64,000 nt of DNA, from assembly GCA_017163975.1 (NCBI GenBank), contig JAFFSR010000394.1, forward strand, positions 870,501-934,500, written 5' to 3'. Source of the DNA: Anastatus disparis (lineage: Eukaryota; Arthropoda; Insecta; Hymenoptera; Eupelmidae). The first letter of the stretch is position 1; each line of letters begins with the position of its first letter. The position numbers and the translations under genes are program-made. Under the pieces are notes generated by a model. That model was not told where the DNA came from. It saw nothing but the letters and a program-made list of their open reading frames with translations, and ran no database searches. Below are positions 57,737 through 64,000 of the stretch, in pieces.

Positions 57737-58630
57737 TGTTAAGTCCTGGCTTGCACCAGGACTAAATAAGAGTGTATATGTTATTTAATTATATTAATTA
57801 ATTGCATAGAATATATATAAATTATGTTCTTTTGAAATATTGAATTTATTTATAAAATGTAGTCATAAAGATAAAGATGTATGAGTCCAGTGGTGGAAAA
57901 ACTCCACCAATATTTAATTGAACGAAATCGCTCTCACAATTGAATATTATTAAATGATAAATTTAATACTTTGAAATAATGATTTTAATAAATAATCATA
58001 TATTCTTACCTTGTAGTACTTCTTAAGTAGATTGGTGCTGGGTACGGTCAGAGAAATGAATAGGGACGATATGTAAATAGATCCTCGAGGTTTATTAATA
58101 TCTTTCAATACTTTTAATACAATTGATTTTTATGCGCGTATATATTTTAATAATCGATATATGTATATTCAGTAATAGCAATTGCTTTTGAAATATAGAA
58201 CTTGACGGGCAGTGTAAACGTATTACCAATAAGAAACCCGGGGTAATGTCCCGCTATCTTTGTTTCATTTGGCTTTTATACTCATATTTGTTTATGAGAT
58301 TTATTGTCTTTTACATCAATTTTGATTTATAAATTTTCTTAAATTTTAATAATATGTTTTCTTAAAGATTTAAGAATACGCTCGGTAATTTCGAAATACT
58401 CGTTGCCGATTTGAACTACTTAATTTTATAATTCTGCTAACTAAAGAGTTTTATTGACCAATATTAAACTTCGAGCTTCTTTACTGTTTCGCTTCTTCTG
58501 TTTAGCTTGACAAATTCCTTTATTGTTCAACAACTGTTTTAATTAGTTCATGACGTGTAAAGATATTTTAAAATTATAAATGAAAGAAATTATAAATAAA
58601 AGAAATTAAAAGATACGTCGTGGCGTAACA
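57737..58630 (-). repeat. E1 5' LTR
   Basis: TGTTAAGTCCTGG...GGCGTAACA, 894 bp; partner of 30816-31706, with a small cluster of differences near 58045-58070. As the element is on the minus strand this is its 5' LTR and presumably holds its promoter. Directly inside, the minus strand reads TTTTTGTTCCGGTACAA, with no recognised primer-binding site. Confidence 0.9.
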
Positions 58631-59417
58631 GTATACTAACATGACAACAGCGTTCCACAGTACAAGCTGGGCTTAAATGTAATGACATTAGTTTTTTAGT
58701 CCAAACATCATCACCATGAAAAATATTTGTAAATACGCTGACACCAATCGTGCACAACGTAAATTTATACAAGGAGAAATGGTTTATTAGGCCCAATTCG
58801 AAATAAAATGTGAAATAAATAAGAAATATACATTTAACGGTGAGGTTCAATTCATAGCTTATTACTTGTAGACGTCTACTTGTCCACGCTTCAAACAAAT
58901 CTATCTTTACAGAGTTGTCAAATATATTCTGCTTGTTTACACAACCTTAATTAGTTCTCGGGAAGAGGTAAAAACTAACATTTAAATTCTTGGCTACTTA
59001 AATTTCACGATCCCTTACTACACAACAATCTCTGTTGGAATTTTTTTTACGCGTTTTGAAGTCTTTTTATTACATTGTAATTAGTTTTCAATTAAAAAAT
59101 AAAAATTGAACACTAATTGCTATGCTACTCAACGCAAAGTTGTGTTTTAGATTATTTCGCAGCCTTGCCACGAGAGGTCATCGCAAGTGTGTGAGTTCCC
59201 AATATAAAATGCATTCACACCTCCGCTACGCGAGTTTAAAATTCAAGCTAGTTGAGCATTATTTTATCTTATGTTCTGATATAACATTGCTAAGGTAGCA
59301 TAAAAAAGGCTTTAATGTGCTCTACATAACGGTTACAAATTTTTTCTTATGGTAATTAACTAGAAATAATATAAATGGATTAATATAAATATGTTAAAGT
59401 CATTTTTGTTACACGGA
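58631..59417. other. Flank of E1, no gene recognised
   Basis: AT-rich. A minus-strand ORF (58590-58898) overlaps the LTR end and has no recognisable domain. A slightly GC-richer block at 59150-59260 has no visible structure. Confidence 0.4.
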
Positions 59418-59735
59418 ATATCGGAGCTGCAAAAAACATTTTTTGCTCTTATTTTATTTATATCTTTTTGAATTGATTATTTGAACATATATAATGACTT
59501 TTCTGCACTAAAGCTATGTTAACGAAATCGTTATAATGTAATAAAAAAATCAGATAAAATTATTTTTTCATAAACTAAGAATTAAAATTAAATGATAAAC
59601 ATCCATATAATGAACCTAACATCAAAATACTATTCACTAAAAGTTTACTTACATGTTACACATAACTTATAATGTTTAGTAATTTAGTTGATTTCTTCAG
59701 TTGTCCGCACTCAGGTTTATATACAGATTAACAGC
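59418..59735. repeat. Diverged member of the 399-bp repeat family
   Basis: Aligns from ATCGGAGCTGC through CTGCACTAAAGCTATGTTAA to TTCAGTTGTCCGCACT with 60629-60940, but is much more diverged. Only one inverted end is recognisable. Confidence 0.6.
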
Positions 59736-60500
59736 AAAAAATTAGCAACAAAATATGCCGTTCAGATCATTTCACAAATGCAATTATGCATAAAGATACA
59801 GGCACTAGATACGCTAGCTTAATATGAAGCTAGTATAGCCACTGTTTCTCGGAAATAATTGGGGGAAAAAAATCAATTTGGTAGAAAAAAATTAGCAAAA
59901 AAATATCCAATAGTTAATTTCCGGTTAGGAGCATCATATTCGGATTTTCGTAAAATAGATATGATGTGTTTTGTGACTTCTGGCGAGAAATTGAGATTTG
60001 GATATTGCTGATTATATATATTAAAAGCAAAAAAATAGCAAAAAATATGCCGTGGAGATCGTTTTGATAACTCAATTGTACAAAAAGATACACGCACTGG
60101 ATTCACTAGCTTAATATTAAGCTAGCGTAGCCACTGTTTCTTGAAAATGGTTGAAGCAAACAAATCAATTCGGTGGAAAAAAATTAGCAAAAAAATATCC
60201 AATAGTTAGTTTCCGGTTAAGGGCTTTATGTTCGGATTTTCGTAAAATAGATATGATGTGTTTTGTGACCTCCGGCGAGAAATTAAGATTTGGATATTGG
60301 TAATTATATAGATTGAAAGCAAAAAGATAGCAAAAAACCGTTGAGATCGTTTTGATAATTTAATTGTACAAAAAAATACACGCACTTGATTCGCTATATT
60401 AATATTAAGCTAGTGTAGCCACTTTTTCTTAGAAATAGTTGGAGCAAAAAAATCAATTTGGTGGAAAAAAAATAAGCAAAAAATTAACAAAAAAATATCC
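59736..60500. repeat. Tandem repeat of about 300 bp, two and a half units
   Basis: The block with TTAATATGAAGCTAGTATAGC, the word GAAACAGTGGC (complement), AAAAATATCCAATAGTTA and GATATGATGTGTTTTGTGAC recurs at about 59740, 60035 and 60330. Units differ by a few percent; the last is partial. Confidence 0.8.
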
Positions 60501-60628
60501 ATTAGTTTTGGTAGTGGGCTTATGAAGTCGCTATGCCAGCTTAATAGACATCACAAAATAGAGAAACCGCAGAGTCCAGTGTATTAAATAATTTAGATAA
60601 TGTAAATCTGGAATTATAACAATTAACG

Positions 60629-61027
60629 GCATGTCGGAGCTGCAGCAATCGAGTTTTGCTTTTTTTATTTTATCAATATTTTTTTTAATTCATAAATTAA
60701 ACAAATATAATGACTTGTCCGCACTAAAGCTATATTAATACAATAATTTTTGTTAAAATAAAAAATCATTTGGACTTGTTATTTTTTTATGAGTTTGGAT
60801 TGGAAATTAAATATCAAACTCGGCAAACCTAACCTTAAAATACGATACATTGAAAGTTTTTATTATAACTTTGTATGTATTATATTTTGGTGGATTTCTT
60901 GAGTTGTCCGCACTAGAGTTTAATCTTACAAATTTTTTCTTTGAAGCAAAAAAACTCGATTGAACGCATCATTTATTCATAAGTTAGGATTGGAAATATT
61001 ATTATAAGGCGGGCAGCTTCGTCATGC
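60629..61027. mobile_element. 399-bp repeat element, inverted copy of 47303-47701
   Basis: GCATGTCGGAGCTGC to GCAGCTTCGTCATGC, 399 bp, same length as 47303-47701 in the opposite orientation and highly similar. No ORF. Confidence 0.75.
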
Positions 61028-61029
61028 TC

Positions 61030-61860
61030 TTAATACATAATGACGATATTTATATTATAAAGTGAATATTCTTAAATATAAAAATTACTTCAGAAAACAA
61101 AAATTTTTTAATTAAAAAAAAATATAATTTGTTTGTGCTGTTTACAAATAATTAGATAATCTATATGTTTGCATATGTGTTGAGTTCGATGTGTAGTATG
61201 CGTATAATTATTGAAAATCATAAATTATTTGGAACTGTTTAATGCATTTTTTTTAAGCCGGTTTTGTTTTTTGTTAAAAATTTTTTTTTTAAAGCATGAA
61301 TCAAAAAATGACGTTAAAATAAAAGATACAGTACTTCTATATATTTTATGGGAATGTTATGTACTAATTATAATCCTTGGGAACGGTGGAATGTAGAATT
61401 AAAATAGGAAAATCTATTTTTTCACGTTACTTTTCATTTTTTTAAAGGATAAATAAGAAACTAACGTTAGAATAAAATATACAATCCTTCCTTAAAGAGA
61501 TACATTTGGCGAGTCCTCGTTTTATAATTGATTTGATTGGATGTTTCTGATCACGTGATGTATAAATGTTGTGTAGCACCTAGGACTGTGTTTTAATTTA
61601 AAACAAGAAAATCTCAACGCACATATTCATCATAGTTCATGACTGATGCGCGTAACTATGTTTAAAGCGCTACCGCGCGTGCCTAACTTATTCGTCCCGA
61701 AGAGATAGCCATGCTACATTCATTTATTTACGTGTGCCATTGCTTGAAGAAAAAACACATCGTACGCCATTGCAGAGATTAAAATCCTTTTTATTTGGCT
61801 ATTAATATAATAATTTTAAATAATTTTGGTGCTCCATATTCTTATTTAATCTTAAAAAAA
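61030..61860. other. Unassigned AT-rich flank
   Basis: No gene recognised. 61550-61720 is relatively GC-rich, with CACGTG and ATGCGCGTAAC-type words, and lies just before an ATG-started short frame; a promoter is possible but unproven. Confidence 0.3.
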
Positions 61861-61922
61861 TGGATTTACCTCTCACCTCCGATGAGTAACTCAAAGAATT
61901 AAGAGATAAAGATATCACAACG
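61860..61922 (+). other. Possible first exon, with an in-frame stop
   Basis: AAAAAATGGATTTACC starts a frame reading MDLPLTSDE, TAA, LKELRDKDITT, ending at a good donor (AAC|GTGAGT). The continuation past the stop looks protein-like. Either a nonsense change or chance. Confidence 0.25.
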
Positions 61923-62170
61923 TGAGTGAATTTTGTATTTTTATTCCTTTTAGTTTTTGTATTTTATTTCTTATTTGATAAATTCATTATTTTTGAAAAA
62001 TGTACAAACGTATTTTTTCATAACTTGACTAACTAAAAATTACAAACGTAATTTTATATAACTAACTAAATACATAACTAAATACATAACTAACTAAAAA
62101 TTACAAACGTAATTTTCATAACTTTTTATGTAAAATGCTTTTTAAACTAATTTAATTTAGCTTTATGAAC

Positions 62171-62447
62171 CTAACCTAAAAATAATTTTTGTTCGATATC
62201 TTCTAACAAAAGCATGAATGGTATATCAAAAGCCGATGTCAAATATTCTAAAGGCAAAAGACTTAAAGCACAACCTAATGCGAGTAACATGTATTCCAAA
62301 AGAGCTGGTGATCTAGAAAGCATATGAATTCTTCTCCAGTACCACCAAAGAATCAGAAGCGTTGCTAAGGCAAATAATTTTTTGGTCATAAAACAAATCA
62401 AATGAAATCTGTCTACTGGATCATTAAGATGAATAGCTATATAATGT
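62171..62447 (-). pseudogene. wls: Wntless-like exon, partial and probably decayed
   Basis: The minus-strand exon begins after TTTTTAG (acceptor, exon base 62447) and reads AIHLNDPVDRFHLICFMTKK, then LLILWWYWRRIHMLSRSPAL, LEYMLLALGCALSLLPLEYL and FDIPFMLLLEDIEQ, then stop. The WYWRRI, R-P-LLE and D-MLL-DI-Q spacing is that of the multi-pass core of Wntless, the Wnt cargo receptor. Two residues seem to be missing before PLEYL. After EDIEQ the expected G-IFY continuation is lost. One or two membrane segments are visible. Neighbouring exons are not seen in the window; a degraded duplicate is more likely than the functional locus. Confidence 0.6.
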
Positions 62448-62599
62448 CTAAAAATAATAATTTAATAATAAAATATTTAATACAATTTTTACATATTTTT
62501 AATTTTAATTAAGAACTATTAAATAAATTATATTATTCATTACTAGTAGATAGGCTATAGGCATACTGGCACACCCGGATTGTAGCACACCCCCTCTCC

Positions 62600-62770
62600 T
62601 CTCCCAAGTGTGTTAGAATCCGTGTCATTTAAAATACATGTGAATTCCTCCCCCTGTTTAAAAAATGAAAAAGGATAAAACACTTGTCTCCCTCCACTAA
62701 GTGTGTTACAATCCGGTCTATTTAAAATACGTATGTCTTCCCTTCCTTAAAAAAATGTATTTTCTTTTAG
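62600..62770. repeat. Local direct duplication, about 95-bp period
   Basis: AAGTGTGTTAGAATCCG...TTTAAAATACATGTG and AAGTGTGTTACAATCCG...TTTAAAATACGTATG, with CCTCCCCC-type sequence before each. 62860-62980 has a further pair of AGAAGAAAGGGAAAGGG-like blocks. Confidence 0.6.
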
Positions 62771-63247
62771 GAAAGGGCTAGCCCTTCTCTCTTCTTCTTT
62801 TAAGGAAAGGATAGAGCGCCGCCCACTGCATGTTCTATTTTGGGGACGCAGAAAAATTGACCTACTCTTAGAAGAGAGGGAAAGGGCAGACCTTTTAGGC
62901 AGTGCTGGTCTACTATGCGTTTTCTTTGACATTGCATGAAAATTTACCTGCTTTTAGAAGAAAGGGAAAGGGGCGACCTGTCTCTAAATGCAGTACACTG
63001 TGTGTGTTCTTTTTTAAGTCACAGGTGCATGAAAATAATGAAACTTTTAGGATATAATGCATAAGGAAACTATAAATTTTACCTTATAATATTTAAAGTT
63101 ACACAATTGCAAGATTATGAGAAAAGATTGACCTTTTCTTTTCTTACTTTTTAAAGGGTAATAAAATGCTACCGCTCACCTGCGGTCTCTTCTGAGCTGA
63201 GCAAAAAAAAAAAAAGATTTACCTGCTGGAGAAAATCCCTTTTTTTC

Positions 63248-63997
63248 GCAGATATATGAGGCTCTCTGCTGTGTTAAAGAAAATCGATTTCTAAGAATTT
63301 TTATTTTTGGGTATGTATTAGTTTCCTTGAGGATATAATTTCGTATTTTTTTTTAAAGGGACGACTCTTTTTTTTAAAGAAAAATAGGATGAAAAAAATG
63401 TAAGATCACCACGGTCATTATTCTTTTAAATCGTGGGTACAGAAAATTAATCTTTTGTTTTTTAAATTTACGCAAGGAGAAAAAATCATGCATTGATGAA
63501 GACATAATGGCTCACTTTTTTTTTAAATATAACAATGCCTTTTTATTTTGAAAATTTATTGAAGGTCTAAGAAGCTGTTTCTGGAAGGAAAAAAAAATAC
63601 TGAAAGGGTTTTCTAGCTATTTCTATTTTTTCGAAGATATATGAGGCTCTCTGCTGTGTTGTAGAAAATCTGTTTTTGAAAATTTTTATTTTTGGGTTCC
63701 TTTGAGAAATTTTTTTTTCGGAAGAAGAAAAATATTGGAAGGGTTTTTCCTGCGATTTCTTTTTCAAATTTTTTCGAAGATATATGATGCTTTTTTCAGT
63801 GTTGGTGAAAATCTTTTTTCTGAATTTTGTATTTTAGGTATGTATCAGTTTCCTTGAGAAAATAATTTTGTTTTTTTTTCAAAGAGACAACGCGTTTTTT
63901 TTTTTTTTTGAGGAAAAATAGGATGGAACGGATGAAAAAAAAAATGTAAGATCGCCACGGTCAACTTCCTTTTATTTTAAACCAAGGGTATAGAAAT
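63248..63997. repeat. Imperfect direct repeats, low-complexity T-rich
   Basis: A block (GATATATGAGGCTCTCTGC... GTATGTATTAGTTTCCTTGAG... ATGTAAGATCACCACGGTCA) at about 63248-63445 recurs at 63775-63997. A shorter copy of its first part is at 63634-63720. No ORF of note. Confidence 0.65.
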
Positions 63998-64000
63998 CTA

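Larger units (their letters stand above)
30816..58630 (-). mobile_element. E1: env-bearing Gypsy/errantivirus-like LTR retroelement, heavily interrupted
   Basis: The two LTRs (30816-31706 and 57737-58630) are in the same orientation and by eye about 95% or more identical. Between them the minus strand carries leader, gag, protease, RT/RNase H, integrase and env in Gypsy order (RT before integrase). Insertions: SINE (57133-57519), FB3 in gag (54737-55253), Hel-R in pol (40480 to about 52190), MITE in integrase (37063-37795), hairpin element in env (34727-34845) and FB3 in the 3' region (33753-34418). Without them the element would be about 13-14 kb. Outer flanks are ATAT and GTAT, so a clean target duplication is not proven. 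No tRNA-type primer site is obvious at the 5' LTR. Confidence 0.85.

Noticed and set aside
30816..58630. A clean target duplication for E1
   Set aside because: Flanks are ATAT and GTAT, three of four bases; not enough to claim it.

Overview
This is eukaryotic, very AT-rich DNA, almost certainly from an insect. The transposon families are those of arthropod genomes: Helitron, Tc1/mariner, Copia, an env-carrying Gypsy/errantivirus-like element, Penelope and a tRNA-derived SINE. The only host-like coding sequence I recognise is a Wntless-like exon at about 62.2-62.4 kb. I see no intact cellular gene, no rRNA, no CRISPR and no bacterial operon. The window is a deeply nested transposon graveyard in which the order of insertion can largely be read.

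Backbone. Two copies of one large Helitron-like element (Hel-L and Hel-R) lie in opposite orientations. Hel-L reads on the minus strand from a sharp end at 27469 down to the window edge at 1. Hel-R reads on the plus strand from 40480 to about 50-52 kb. Both start with the same end (CTAGCAAAAAATACC...), then have about 4-5 kb of AT-rich, mostly non-coding sequence containing one exon-like ORF. After that come a TA microsatellite, a C48 (Ulp1-like) protease gene and a Rep/PIF1-helicase gene, all decayed. The copies are inverted and diverged, so each serves as an empty-site control for insertions in the other.

Hel-L (1-27469) is swollen by insertions. Three elements sit in its TA microsatellite: foldback FB1 (2379-3605), a mariner-type element with long inverted repeats (3641-14498) and foldback FB2 (14506-15491). 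The mariner-type element was itself split by a Copia retrotransposon (4365-12900, minus strand), which contains another foldback (10282-11995). Further along are a mobile satellite-like array (15675-17489) and a palindromic Penelope composite (20124-26721) with 13-bp target duplications and four hammerhead-like motifs.

E2 and E1. A fragment of an env-bearing retroelement (E2: env tail, 3' region and LTR, 27469-29907, plus strand) lies tail-to-tail with a related, nearly complete element E1 (30816-58630, minus strand). E1 has two LTRs of about 0.89 kb. Its order on the minus strand is leader, gag (with eight zinc knuckles), protease, RT/RNase H, integrase and env. E1 is broken by Hel-R in pol, a mariner-type MITE in integrase, foldback FB3 in gag and in the 3' region, a perfect hairpin in the env tail and a SINE in the leader. 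Hel-R also carries smaller insertions.

Right flank (58631-64000). This part has three members of a 0.4-kb repeat family, a tandem repeat of about 300 bp, one Wntless-like exon and locally duplicated low-complexity sequence. Every coding region in the window is interrupted or truncated, so nothing here is likely to work as written. The value of the window is structural.
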